From: Candidatus Eiseniibacteriota bacterium
Lineage (GTDB): Bacteria; Arandabacterota; Arandabacteria; JAGLYR01
NCBI GenBank assembly: GCA_023132135.1
Contig: JAGLYR010000017.1
Location: forward strand, 1 to 44,423
Direction: 5' to 3'
Length of the DNA: 44,423 nt
The translations under genes and the position numbers were made by a program. Under the pieces are notes generated by a model. It was not told the DNA's origin. It searched no databases and was given only the letters and a program-made list of their open reading frames with translations. Positions 8,212 through 14,846 of the stretch are shown one piece after another (within the stretch, counting starts at the first letter, position 1; every line of letters begins with the position of its first letter).

Positions 8212-8796
8212 ATGGAAGTTGAATACTGCAGGTCCGCCTACGAAAAGGAGTGGGGGCGCAGAAAGGATGTTGAGGGTGGCCTCAACGTTCCCATAGGAAT
8301 CTTGTCTCTCATTGCTACCGCGACAGCCTATCTCGCGCGGTCCTTCCGATACGAATGGGACGTACAAACACTCTCATTTGTTGCCATGCTCGCGGGCGTT
8401 GCGAGCGCTTTTGTTCTGGCAGTGGTCTACCTGATGAGGGTTCTTCACGGTTTTACATACAAGGCCATGCCCACGCCTCGCGAGTTGAATGAGCATGAGG
8501 AGCAAGTGCTGGCCTACTACAAGGGCGGCGATCGGGCGAAGGTAGCTTTCGAGGACTACTTGAAGCAACGATACGCTGAGGCGACGGAAGTGAACTTCTG
8601 GAACAACGTATCGAAGTCGGAATACCTTTACCGAGCACACCGCGCCATCGTGTGGCTGCTGATACTCTTCGCGATTATGCTGGTGTCAGCAGTCATCAGT
8701 GGAATTCTGCATGCCAATGGTGGCGGTGAAACCAGCTGCGGCTTCTGCGCTATTATGTGTCAGATGCCTGGAGGAGTATGTGATGTTTCCCGATGA
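8212..8796 (+). CDS. SLATT-like three-helix membrane protein
   Basis: This 194-residue protein begins with a charged amphipathic helix, followed by paired membrane segments at about 27-43 and 54-76, a long charged cytoplasmic region (about 80-142) and a third membrane segment at about 145-166. The helix-TM-TM-helix start resembles SLATT-type pore-forming effectors found next to nucleotide-signalling or TIR-like proteins in conflict systems. I place the start at ATG 8212, 6 nt after AGGGG; an ATG at 8206 is too close to that site. It is followed by an overlapping microprotein gene and a TIR-like gene on the same strand. The SLATT assignment is an inference from topology, not from a recognised signature. 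Confidence 0.65.
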   Translation: MEVEYCRSAYEKEWGRRKDVEGGLNVPIGILSLIATATAYLARSFRYEWDVQTLSFVAMLAGVASAFVLAVVYLMRVLHGFTYKAMPTPRELNEHEEQVLAYYKGGDRAKVAFEDYLKQRYAEATEVNFWNNVSKSEYLYRAHRAIVWLLILFAIMLVSAVISGILHANGGGETSCGFCAIMCQMPGGVCDVSR

Positions 8797-8905
8797 CGAA
8801 CCACAGTCTCCACCACCAGAACCCAACGAGTCCCCGCCTGAGGGTCCTCCCTTGCACGATGTGAAGGAGGGAGAGCAGCCTTCGAAGAAAGGTGGCAAAG
8901 CCTAG
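8783..8905 (+). CDS. Proline-rich 40-aa microprotein
   Basis: This short gene overlaps the end of the membrane-protein gene by 14 nt. GGAGGAG (8770-8776) lies 6 nt before its ATG, a strong sign of real translation. The product is acidic and proline-rich in its first half (EPQSPPPEPNESPPEGPP) and lysine-rich at its end (KKGGKA). It is probably disordered, and I know no function for it. Its place between a membrane protein and a TIR-like protein suggests a linker or adaptor role in that module. Confidence 0.6.
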   Translation: MFPDDEPQSPPPEPNESPPEGPPLHDVKEGEQPSKKGGKA

Positions 8906-9046
8906 GGCACTTGCACGGTCGATCCGTGAGTGGGCCGGTTAATCGTGTTTTCCGGCTGGGACTGTCGCCGTGTTAGGCTCATGGCCCGGGCCACCGGGAG
9001 TCTTATAGCGATCAGTCTACTCACTGTTCGGCCAGAAGGTGGAATC

Positions 9047-9826
9047 ATGCGACGATGTTTTGTAATGCAGCCATTCGACGAGAGCACATTTGACAAACGC
9101 TATGAGTCTGTCTTTGCACCCGCCATCTCTGCCGCCGGAGTTGAACCCTATCGCGTTGACCGCGATCCATCGGTGAGCATTCCCATTCAGGATATCGAGA
9201 ATGGAATCCGGAATGCGGCAATCTGTTTTGGCGACATCACAACAGATAATCCGAATGTCTGGTTCGAGCTAGGTTTTGCTTTCGCGATCCCTCGCGAAGT
9301 CGTGCTGGTTTGCTCGGATGAGCGAACAACCAAGTATCCCTTTGACGTCCAGCACCGGAGCATCATCAAGTACAAGACGGGTGCACCTCAGGACTTCGAA
9401 GAACTCGAGGCAAAGATATCCAAGCGAATACAGGCGGTTTTGAAGAAGAACGAAGAGATTGGGCGCGCTGTCTCGCTTCCCTCGGTAAAGGATACCCGGG
9501 GACTGAACCAGCATGAACTCGTAGCTCTCGTCACAATCATGCAGAATTCCTTCCTTTCCAACGGGTATGTACCAGGCTACCGGATCAAGAACGACATGAA
9601 CAACGCAGGCTTCACCGACATTGCCGTTGGGATCGCCCTCAAGACCCTTTCTGCCAAGGAACTGTTGGAATCAGATCTGTGGACCGACCAACTCGATGAC
9701 CCATACATGGTCTACAAGACCACTCCTGAAGGGGAGCAATGGCTCATCACTAATCAAGAGAGACTATCTCTCACAATTCAGCCAGAGGAATCAGGAACAG
9801 AGAATGGAGACGACCTGCCCTTCTGA
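9047..9826 (+). CDS. TIR-like / deoxyribosyltransferase-fold protein with winged helix
   Basis: This 259-residue protein starts MRRCFVMQPFDESTFDKRY, typical of bacterial proteins with a TIR-like or nucleoside 2-deoxyribosyltransferase-like Rossmann fold. Further signatures are ADIxTDNPNVWxELG-type residues, here GDITTDNPNVWFELGFA, with Glu74 where the family has its catalytic glutamate, and PFDVQHRSIIKY. A C-terminal winged-helix-like domain spans about residues 155-240. The ATG at 9047 is preferred, with AAGGTGG just upstream; the longer frame from 8930 has no site. Such proteins cleave or bind nucleotides or NAD in known relatives. Next to a membrane protein this suggests an abortive-infection type of module. 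Confidence 0.7.
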   Translation: MRRCFVMQPFDESTFDKRYESVFAPAISAAGVEPYRVDRDPSVSIPIQDIENGIRNAAICFGDITTDNPNVWFELGFAFAIPREVVLVCSDERTTKYPFDVQHRSIIKYKTGAPQDFEELEAKISKRIQAVLKKNEEIGRAVSLPSVKDTRGLNQHELVALVTIMQNSFLSNGYVPGYRIKNDMNNAGFTDIAVGIALKTLSAKELLESDLWTDQLDDPYMVYKTTPEGEQWLITNQERLSLTIQPEESGTENGDDLPF

Positions 9827-9853
9827 AGCGGGCCGAATAAGCGGCTGCAGGTT

Positions 9854-9923
9854 GTCTGGGGACACAACACCAATTACCGAAACTGCCGGGGTCCGAAATC
9901 AGTGTTGTGTTCCCAGACTGCAA
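9854..9923. repeat. Dispersed repeat family 2, copy 2 (inverted-repeat element)
   Basis: This copy is an inverted repeat: GTCTGGGGACACAACAC (9854-9870) pairs with GTGTTGTGTTCCCAGAC (9902-9918) with one mismatch over 17 nt, around a 31-nt middle. Its right part is also a direct repeat of 7996-8027. The structure suits a REP-like or miniature mobile element. Confidence 0.8.
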
Positions 9924-10209
9924 GAACGAACCGCGAAACCTGAACCGCTTCCTCGATAAGGCCTGGCCCGACCGTGAACGCCTGCGCTTGGTCGCGCAAG
10001 CCCTAGTCGGCACCGCCTTGGCGGGTAAGAAGGATGACGGAGCGGAACATCTCGTTGCCACTACCGCAAGCGAGCAGGCTGCGCTCAAGAAACCCATCGC
10101 CAGCTGGCGAGCGCTCATTGACCAGTGCCTGGCCGCCAGCGAAGGAACGTTATTTGATCTCGGGAGGAAGCAGAGAATGATGTACGTTTCGGGAGAAACG
10201 ACGTGCTGA
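9907..10209 (+). pseudogene. Probable 5'-truncated gene remnant (100 codons)
   Basis: The open frame starts inside the family 2 repeat (GTG at 9907), so its first codons come from the repeat and the real N-terminus is probably lost. The remaining sequence (NRFLDKAWPDRERLRLVAQALVG and on) is not one I recognise; it is helical and charged. It overlaps the start of the next gene by 7 nt, which is normal operon spacing, so it was likely the upstream partner of the SocA/DUF4065-like gene. It could also be an intact short gene. Confidence 0.45.
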
Positions 10210-10604
10210 TACGGCAAAAGACAGTCCTTGCGCTCCTGTCGCGGGCAAACAAGCCGTTGAGTCCAACGGTGTTTGTGAAGCTCGCGTTCCTGCTCCGTCA
10301 GGAGACGGGCCTGAAGAACGAGCCGACGTTTTACGACTTCGTCCCGTACAAGTACGGTCCTTTCTCGTTTGCTCTGTATCGGGAGCTTACGAATCTGAGG
10401 CGAGATGGCTATGTGACACCCGATGAGGAACACATCGCACTCTGCGAGCGCAGCGTCAGCCTTGCAAAAGAGAAGATTGATGAACTGCCGGCGGCATTTC
10501 ATGAAGCGGTGGACAAAATCGTCAGGCGGTACGGCAGGGAAAGCCAAACGAGAAATCTAGGGGACGTAGTGAGCTTTATTAGCTTATTGCGCATCTTGGC
10601 TTGA
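10203..10604 (+). CDS. SocA/DUF4065-like protein, C-terminus replaced by repeat
   Basis: The 133-codon product starts from GTG and resembles the antitoxin SocA / DUF4065 group and its relatives: a QKTxLALL start, then FVKLAFLL, then FYDFVPYKYGPFSFALYRELTNLRRDGYV, which is the most diagnostic stretch. In the family the domain continues after a conserved YG motif; here the frame passes VRRYGRESQ and then runs straight into repeat copy C (10560-10600), which encodes the last 15 residues and the stop. The gene is therefore probably truncated. Such proteins act in toxin-antitoxin or defence settings, but no function can be assigned to this one. Confidence 0.6.
   Translation: MLIRQKTVLALLSRANKPLSPTVFVKLAFLLRQETGLKNEPTFYDFVPYKYGPFSFALYRELTNLRRDGYVTPDEEHIALCERSVSLAKEKIDELPAAFHEAVDKIVRRYGRESQTRNLGDVVSFISLLRILA
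10560..10600 (-). repeat. Dispersed repeat family 1, copy C (inverted)
   Basis: The element reads GGGGACGTAGTGAGC on the plus strand, so it is inverted relative to copies A, B and D. It lies inside the 3' end of the SocA/DUF4065-like frame. With copy D it forms an inverted pair around 110 bp. On its own strand the DAQ-stop codon phase is kept. Confidence 0.8.
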
Positions 10605-10760
10605 GATAGATCCTCACATTCACATCTCGGTTGGAATGGGAGCGAGCTCGCCCGAGCGATTGGTGCTAGTCGGCAGACAGTCTCGGCCGCCGTCCGCGGG
10701 ATGGAGAAGAACCCCTGCCGATCAGATATGGACAGATGGTGCCGAAGAGACGCACAATAA
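10605..10760 (+). pseudogene. Helix-turn-helix gene fragment ending in repeat copy D
   Basis: Between the inverted repeats an open frame encodes WNGSELARAIGASRQTVSAA, a clear helix-turn-helix pattern, and runs without a stop into the repeat tail SDMDRWCRRDAQ and TAA at 10758-10760. No start codon or N-terminal domain is present. I read it as the last surviving 3' part of the gene from which the repeat family derives, possibly a transposase with a C-terminal DNA-binding domain; that identity is an inference. Confidence 0.5.
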
Positions 10761-10784
10761 GCTAATAAAGCTAACTACGTCCCC
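10712..10784 (+). repeat. Dispersed repeat family 1, copy D
   Basis: This is the most complete forward copy. It runs from CCCCTGCCGATCAGATATGG through GATGGTGCCG to CTAACTACGTCCCC. It shares order and phase with copy A and, inverted, with the copy at 13022-13100. It is joined in frame to the helix-turn-helix fragment upstream. Confidence 0.85.
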
Positions 10785-10835
10785 TAAAACCCTACAAAGC
10801 ACGCCGGTCTGAACTGACCGCGGCCGAATTGCGGC

Positions 10836-10864
10836 TTGACCTCTGTCCCCAAAAAGGGGACAAT
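10836..10864 (+). promoter_or_regulatory. Promoter with embedded operator for the MNT-HEPN pair
   Basis: A -35 box TTGACC (10836-10841) and a -10 box GACAAT (10859-10864) are separated by 17 nt. A perfect palindrome, TGTCCCCAAAAAGGGGACA (10844-10862), fills the spacer and overlaps the -10 box. The start codon is 22 nt further on. A repressor bound there would block RNA polymerase; the winged-helix domain of the first gene is the obvious candidate for autoregulation. Confidence 0.7.
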
Positions 10865-10886
10865 CGTCCTCAGATTGGGGGCGGCT

Positions 10887-11480
10887 ATGATTGAAGCACT
10901 TCTACCGCAAACCCGCCGGAACATTCTGGCACTGCTGTTTGCAAGGCCTGACGAGGCCTTCTACCTGCGTGAAATCGTGAGAATCACGGGCGCCGGCAAG
11001 GGAGCCGTCGAGCGCGAACTGCGCGCGTTGTCCAACGCCGGCATCGCTGTTCGGGAGAAGCGGGGTAATCTCACCTACTACAGCGCCAACCCCGAATGCC
11101 CCATATACGCCGAGCTGCGCGGCTTGATCCTCAAGACCGCCGGGCTCGCGGACGTTCTCCGGGATTCCCTGGCCCAAGTGAAGGGCATCCACATCGCCTT
11201 CGTCTTTGGCAGCATGGCGGCGGGAACCGCCGATGCCAGAAGCGATGTGGACCTGCTCATAGTGGCAGACGCCCCATTCGCCGATATCTCAGCCGCACTG
11301 CTTCGAGCGCGAGAGCGCCTTGGAAGGGACATCAGTCCAACAGTCTATTCCGTGGAAGAGTACGAAGAAAAACTCAGGGCAGGACACAGCTTCTTCATCC
11401 GGTTGCTGGAAGAACCGAAGATCGCGTTGATAGGAAACCCCGATGACCTTGGACGAGTGGGTCGATCAACATCGAGGTGA
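10887..11480 (+). CDS. Winged-helix MNT-type nucleotidyltransferase antitoxin
   Basis: This 197-residue protein joins an N-terminal winged helix (about 1-68, ArsR-like, with AFYLREIVRITGAGKGAVERE as recognition region) to a minimal nucleotidyltransferase domain with FVFGSMAAGTADARSDVDLL: the GS at 108-109 and metal-binding Asp120 and Asp122. MNT proteins of this kind pair with HEPN toxins and silence them by AMPylation in characterised systems. The HEPN gene starts inside this gene (38-nt overlap), so the two are translated together. The ATG at 10887 follows a G-rich site; the upstream frame from 10836 covers the promoter and is not coding. Confidence 0.85.
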   Translation: MIEALLPQTRRNILALLFARPDEAFYLREIVRITGAGKGAVERELRALSNAGIAVREKRGNLTYYSANPECPIYAELRGLILKTAGLADVLRDSLAQVKGIHIAFVFGSMAAGTADARSDVDLLIVADAPFADISAALLRARERLGRDISPTVYSVEEYEEKLRAGHSFFIRLLEEPKIALIGNPDDLGRVGRSTSR

Positions 11481-11895
11481 CTTACGGCCGGATTCGCCAA
11501 GGCCGGAGACTATCCACGTCCTGCTCGAGGTCGCAGATCGCGAGCTCCGGGACGCTGAGTCCGTGTGGTCCGACGATGGCCGCCTCGAGCATGCGTTCGC
11601 GAGCTGCCTTGCCGCGGCTTCGGCCGCGCTTGCGGCTTGCGGCTACCGCGTGCGCAAAGGAGCACCTTCGCACCACTACCGGCGGCTGGAATCCCTTGTC
11701 TATACGCTCGGGCTCTCCCTGAACGACGTGCAGGAACTGCAGGAGTTCCGCAAGAAGCGGAGTCGCTCGATGTACGAGCAGGTTGGGGTCGTCACCAGGA
11801 CAGAGGCGGATGCCGCGGTGACTGCAGCCCGGCGTCTCCGCCGTGAGGTTTCCGCTTGGCTCGCGCGTGAGCACCCTGAGCTAACTGAGACCTAG
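11443..11895 (+). CDS. HEPN-domain toxin-like protein
   Basis: This 150-residue all-helical protein is the likely partner of the MNT protein. A helix with RKKRSRSMYE (Arg106 to Tyr111) matches the Arg-x4-Tyr form of the HEPN motif rather than the Arg-x4-6-His nuclease form, so ribonuclease activity is uncertain. The sequence also contains the paired long helices typical of HEPN (about 22-70 and 92-145). The gene overlaps the upstream antitoxin by 38 nt, and its end overlaps the end of the opposite-strand AbiEi gene by 15 nt. Confidence 0.75.
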   Translation: MTLDEWVDQHRGDLRPDSPRPETIHVLLEVADRELRDAESVWSDDGRLEHAFASCLAAASAALAACGYRVRKGAPSHHYRRLESLVYTLGLSLNDVQELQEFRKKRSRSMYEQVGVVTRTEADAAVTAARRLRREVSAWLAREHPELTET

Positions 11896-12489
11896 CACCT
11901 CGAGATATGGCTTCATCACGTTGGTCATTCGGCAGATCTTCGCATACTGCCAGGGCTCGTCGTTCGTGCACTTCCGCTGCCGTCGGCAGTCTCTGAGAGC
12001 CTCCAGTGCAACCTCGAGTCCGATCTTGTTTCGATACTTGAAGCAGTCCACGACGGTTTTGGCCGGGTCGTAGACTTTGACCGGCACTCCCTCGATTACG
12101 TGTCTCTCGATGCCCTCGGAGAGAGCTTTACCCGAGAAACGAACAACCCGGATGGGGAGATCAAGTTCCCGTGGCCGCCAACTCTTCCTGTCCACGGCAA
12201 GCCAGACTTGAAACGGCATCTGTGTGGTCAGGCCGTGGAATTGAAGTGCGGAGAGCAGGCAGACTACTCCCTCAGGGATCCGCTTACAGACCTCGGCGAT
12301 CGTCCGGTTCTCCGTAGGCTGAGCATCCGGCAGGGCGTAGAGACCCCGGCCCACGCGTGCCAGTAGCCCTTGGTGGTAAAGCCGGTTCAGGTACTTGCGC
12401 GGGATGCCGTGGGCGTCAAGATCTCTTGGTCTTGTAACACCGTGTGTTCTAACGACTCTCAGGGTTCTGTCAATGGCTGTGCGCCTCAT
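11881..12489 (-). CDS. AbiEi-type antitoxin (orphan)
   Basis: This 202-residue protein matches the AbiEi antitoxin group: an N-terminal winged helix (TLRVVRTHGVTRPRDLDAHGIPRKYLNRLYHQGLLARVGRGLYALPD) and a C-terminal domain with CLLSALQFHGLTTQ, then VPVKVYDPAKTVVDCFKYR and LEVALEALRD. The ATG at 12489 has AGGAG 6 nt upstream; the longer frame from 12570 lacks a site. The usual partner, the AbiEii nucleotidyltransferase, should follow on the same strand, but the next gene is the convergent HEPN gene, so the antitoxin appears orphaned or acts elsewhere. An inverted repeat upstream fits autoregulation. Confidence 0.8.
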   Translation of the reverse strand: MRRTAIDRTLRVVRTHGVTRPRDLDAHGIPRKYLNRLYHQGLLARVGRGLYALPDAQPTENRTIAEVCKRIPEGVVCLLSALQFHGLTTQMPFQVWLAVDRKSWRPRELDLPIRVVRFSGKALSEGIERHVIEGVPVKVYDPAKTVVDCFKYRNKIGLEVALEALRDCRRQRKCTNDEPWQYAKICRMTNVMKPYLEVLGLS

Positions 12490-12516
12490 GGATGGCTCCT
12501 TTTGTCCCAATACCTC

Positions 12517-12536
12517 GGCACTTATTGACAAGTGCC
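12517..12536 (-). promoter_or_regulatory. Inverted repeat upstream of AbiEi gene (likely operator)
   Basis: GGCACTTATTGACAAGTGCC is a perfect 7-nt inverted repeat with a 6-nt centre, 28 nt before the start codon. AbiEi antitoxins are known to bind inverted repeats upstream of their own operon, so this is a plausible autoregulatory site. Confidence 0.6.
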
Positions 12537-12688
12537 AAGGTTTTGTACCACACCAACGGTGACGACGCAAGCCCTTTCTTCAGTAGCTTCGACCTGTCCG
12601 ACCAGAGGAAGAGACGCGCTGAAGCGGCATGACCGCAACTCCAATCCCGATTTCATTCAGCCGACCTGTTTGTACAGACCGCAATGTT

Positions 12689-12720
12689 GGGGGCAGGTCC
12701 TGCAATGCAACAAAACCCGA
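12689..12720 (-). repeat. Flank repeat, copy 1 (matches 14981-15013)
   Basis: About 32 nt are shared with 14981-15013, with a few changes: GGGGGCAGGTCCTGCAATGC followed by CAAAACCCGA. Each copy lies just past the stop codon of a copy of the same gene end, so it belongs to a duplicated 3' flank. In both, the minus strand reads SGFVALQDL. Confidence 0.65.
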
Positions 12721-12735
12721 GACGGCAACGCTGCC

Positions 12736-12761
12736 GTTGTAGCCTGGGTTATTCAGGCTAG
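12736..12761. repeat. 26-nt hairpin repeat, copy 1 (inverted copy at 20393)
   Basis: The core AGCCTGGGTTATTCAGGCT (12741-12759) folds as a 6-bp stem with a 7-nt loop. The whole 26 nt occur in exact reverse complement at 20393-20418. A second hairpin, ACGGCA/TGCCGT (12722-12737), lies next to it. There is no U-tract, so a REP-like element fits better than a terminator. Confidence 0.75.
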
Positions 12762-13012
12762 GGGAAGGCTCATGCCCCCCAGATCGCGGAAGGGACGCCC
12801 GCCGGCTCACGGACGAGTCCGATGCTGGAGATGATAACGCTGAGATCGCGGATGTCGGGTGGCGCGTTGAAGGTCTGCGACGCGGTGAGCTTGAGCTGCA
12901 GGAGATCTCCGGTTCGCAGGTGCTTGGGGAGTTCGGACAGGATCTCAATAGATGAATCGATGATCGGGACTTCGGCCAGAACCTCGTTGTTGGCGGAGAC
13001 CCTGAGGGTGAG
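12757..13012 (-). pseudogene. Duplicated 3' end of the glycosyltransferase-radical SAM gene
   Basis: This 256-bp block matches 15088-15343, the last part of the 1056-residue gene, with about 12 differences and no gaps (about 95% identity). The reading frame is intact and ends in the same GVPSAIWGA and stop. The homology breaks at 13012, followed within 10 nt by repeat copy E. It is the surviving end of a paralogue whose 5' portion was removed. Confidence 0.85.
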
Positions 13013-13021
13013 TGTTTCCTC

Positions 13022-13100
13022 GGGACGTAGTTAGCTTTATTGGCTTATTATGGATCTTTCCGGCACCATTTGTCCATGTCTGATTGGCAAGGGGGGTTCC
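13022..13100 (-). repeat. Dispersed repeat family 1, copy E (inverted)
   Basis: On the plus strand it begins GGGACGTAGTTAGC and runs to GATTGGCAAGGGGGGTTCC. On the minus strand the coding tail reads NPPCQSDMDKWCRKDP before a stop, collinear with copies A and D, and VRRIEG upstream also aligns with VRRIKE in copy A. It abuts the truncated paralogue and marks the right edge of the island. Confidence 0.8.
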
Positions 13101-13274
13101 CTTCGATCCGGCGAACGGCGGGGAGATCGGACAGAAAGCGTGCACGGACCCGTCCGGGAGGAAAGTTCTTCCTGCTCCAGCCAGTGGATGCATATTCCGG
13201 ACAACCCGCCGGGTCCCCTCCAACCATGTGAAACAGCGGGAGTTGACTCAGGTCGTCCGGGCTTCGAGCTCGTC

Positions 13275-13290
13275 TGGCACATGGTTTGCG
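13275..13290 (+). promoter_or_regulatory. Sigma-54 promoter upstream of TPR-methyltransferase gene
   Basis: TGGCACATGGTTTGCG carries the -24 TGGCAC and -12 TTGC elements with the strict 10-nt gap between GG and GC. It ends 86 nt before the start codon at 13377. It is as good as the site before flgB, so the gene probably belongs to the same sigma-54 regulon as the flagellar operon. Confidence 0.75.
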
Positions 13291-13376
13291 TACTCTGGAC
13301 ACCGTACGAGTGTGTCCATGCTCGTACAGAGACCATGTTGATGAGCGGGACCACGAGGTTGTTGCGGAGGGAACTC

Positions 13377-14846
13377 ATGGTTCGATCACCAATCTTCGAG
13401 TGGGTGGAAGGTGTTCAACGGCGCGCGCAGGAGGAGAGACGGTTGGGCTACGCGCTCATCGAGAAGGAAGACTTCGCCGGAGCGGAGCTCGCCTTCCGGG
13501 GAGCGCTGGATCTCGATCCTTGTGCCATGGACTGTTGGTTCGGTCTCGGCGTGGCCCTGAGGATGATTCACCGTCCTCAGGATGCCATCCAGGCGCTGGA
13601 ACAGGCTATGGCCAACGACCCCCAAGATCCCGAGATTCTGCGTCATCTCGGTCTAGCCCACAGGGAAGCGGGCCATCCTCGGGAAGCGCTCGACTACCTG
13701 GTCCAGTCCATGGAGGGTAACGGCCCGAGCGCAACCGCGTTGACGGAAGTCGCAGATCTCCAGATGCAGTTGGGAGAATACATCCAGGCGGCCTCGACCT
13801 GCACCGAGCTCTACAGTGCCACTCGCTGTGAGGACTTCAAGAGATTGTACCATCGAGCTCTTCAACTGGCTCTCCAGGAGAGCACGGGGAGGATCGCCGC
13901 GGACCCCATCGAGATCCGCGAGACCGACCGGACCGTGGAGCCATCTTCACAAACCCCGGGCGAGGACGCGGGGAAAGGTTCACGTCCCTCCTTCCTGGCC
14001 AACGCCACGGATGTCCCGAATCTCTTCGGTCAGACTGCCTTCCCCAACTTCCCGGAAAAGCCATCCTGGACGGAGAATCTCGCCAGGAAGCTGGGATTCT
14101 GGGGACCCATTCGATGCCCGGTGTGCGGTCGAATCACCCTGATGCAGGGGATCGGAGAGAACGTTCGGGAAACGTGCTTCTGCCGGAGCTGCGGGAGTAA
14201 CAACCGGAAGCGGCAGATCGGATACGTGGTCTCGGCTACCGTGGACGCCGCCGTGGAGAAGAAGATTCGCTCGATCCGGGACCTGTGCAACCTCGAGGAT
14301 TTCGCGATCTACAACACGGAGGCCAAGGGGGCCATTCACGAGTTCCTCAAGGGAATGCCCGGATACGTGTGCAGCGAGTACTTCGGCCCCCAGCACAAGA
14401 GCGGCGAGCTCGTGAATGGTATCATGAACCAGGACCTGACGGACCTCTCCTTTGACGACGAGAGTATCGACCTGATTCTCTCCTCCGATGTGTTCGAGCA
14501 TATTCCTCACCCCTACAAGGGGCATGCCGAGATCTACCGCGTGCTCAAGCGCGGCGGCAGGCACGTGTTCACGGTTCCCTTCAGCACGGTGGCACACCTG
14601 GATCAGGAGATCGCACGACTGGACGCCGCCGGTAACCCGGTCTTCTTTGACAAGGCGATGTATCACGGGGATCCTGTGCGCGATGGGGGCATCCCGGTCT
14701 TCCGGATCTTCGGTCTCGAGATGATTGTGAACATGGCCTGGCTTGGATTCCGGACCCACTACTACATCCTGGACAGGATGTCGCACGGCATCTTCGGACA
14801 AAACCTGGGCTGCGCGAGTGTCGTATTCGATGCCGTCAAAATCTAA
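13377..14846 (+). CDS. TPR / zinc-ribbon / SAM methyltransferase protein
   Basis: This 489-residue protein has three parts. Residues about 18-165 form TPR repeats (helical pairs such as GYALIEKEDFAGAELAFRGA). A zinc ribbon follows with CPVC (247-250) and CFCRSC (267-272). The C-terminal class I methyltransferase has NQDLTDLSFDDESIDLILSS, then DVFEHIP and the late motif YRVLKRGGRHVFTVPF. The ATG at 13377 has GGAGGG 5 nt upstream; the open frame from 13050 includes repeat DNA. A sigma-54 promoter lies upstream. Its company of glycosyltransferase and radical SAM genes suggests modification of a surface glycan or of flagellin; the substrate is unknown. Confidence 0.8.
   Translation: MVRSPIFEWVEGVQRRAQEERRLGYALIEKEDFAGAELAFRGALDLDPCAMDCWFGLGVALRMIHRPQDAIQALEQAMANDPQDPEILRHLGLAHREAGHPREALDYLVQSMEGNGPSATALTEVADLQMQLGEYIQAASTCTELYSATRCEDFKRLYHRALQLALQESTGRIAADPIEIRETDRTVEPSSQTPGEDAGKGSRPSFLANATDVPNLFGQTAFPNFPEKPSWTENLARKLGFWGPIRCPVCGRITLMQGIGENVRETCFCRSCGSNNRKRQIGYVVSATVDAAVEKKIRSIRDLCNLEDFAIYNTEAKGAIHEFLKGMPGYVCSEYFGPQHKSGELVNGIMNQDLTDLSFDDESIDLILSSDVFEHIPHPYKGHAEIYRVLKRGGRHVFTVPFSTVAHLDQEIARLDAAGNPVFFDKAMYHGDPVRDGGIPVFRIFGLEMIVNMAWLGFRTHYYILDRMSHGIFGQNLGCASVVFDAVKI

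Larger units (their letters stand above)
12537..13376. other. Intergenic junction region between defence island and modification cluster
   Basis: No complete gene lies here. The stretch contains, in order, the flank repeat 12689-12720, two hairpins (12722-12737 and 12736-12761), a 256-bp duplicated gene end (12757-13012), repeat copy E (13022-13100) and a sigma-54 promoter (13275-13290). A forward open frame from 13050 runs through the repeat into the next gene but is not its start. Confidence 0.7.

Noticed and set aside
13050-13376. N-terminal extension of the TPR-methyltransferase from 13050
   Set aside because: The extension would translate the repeat and the sigma-54 promoter. The ATG at 13377 has a good ribosome-binding site.
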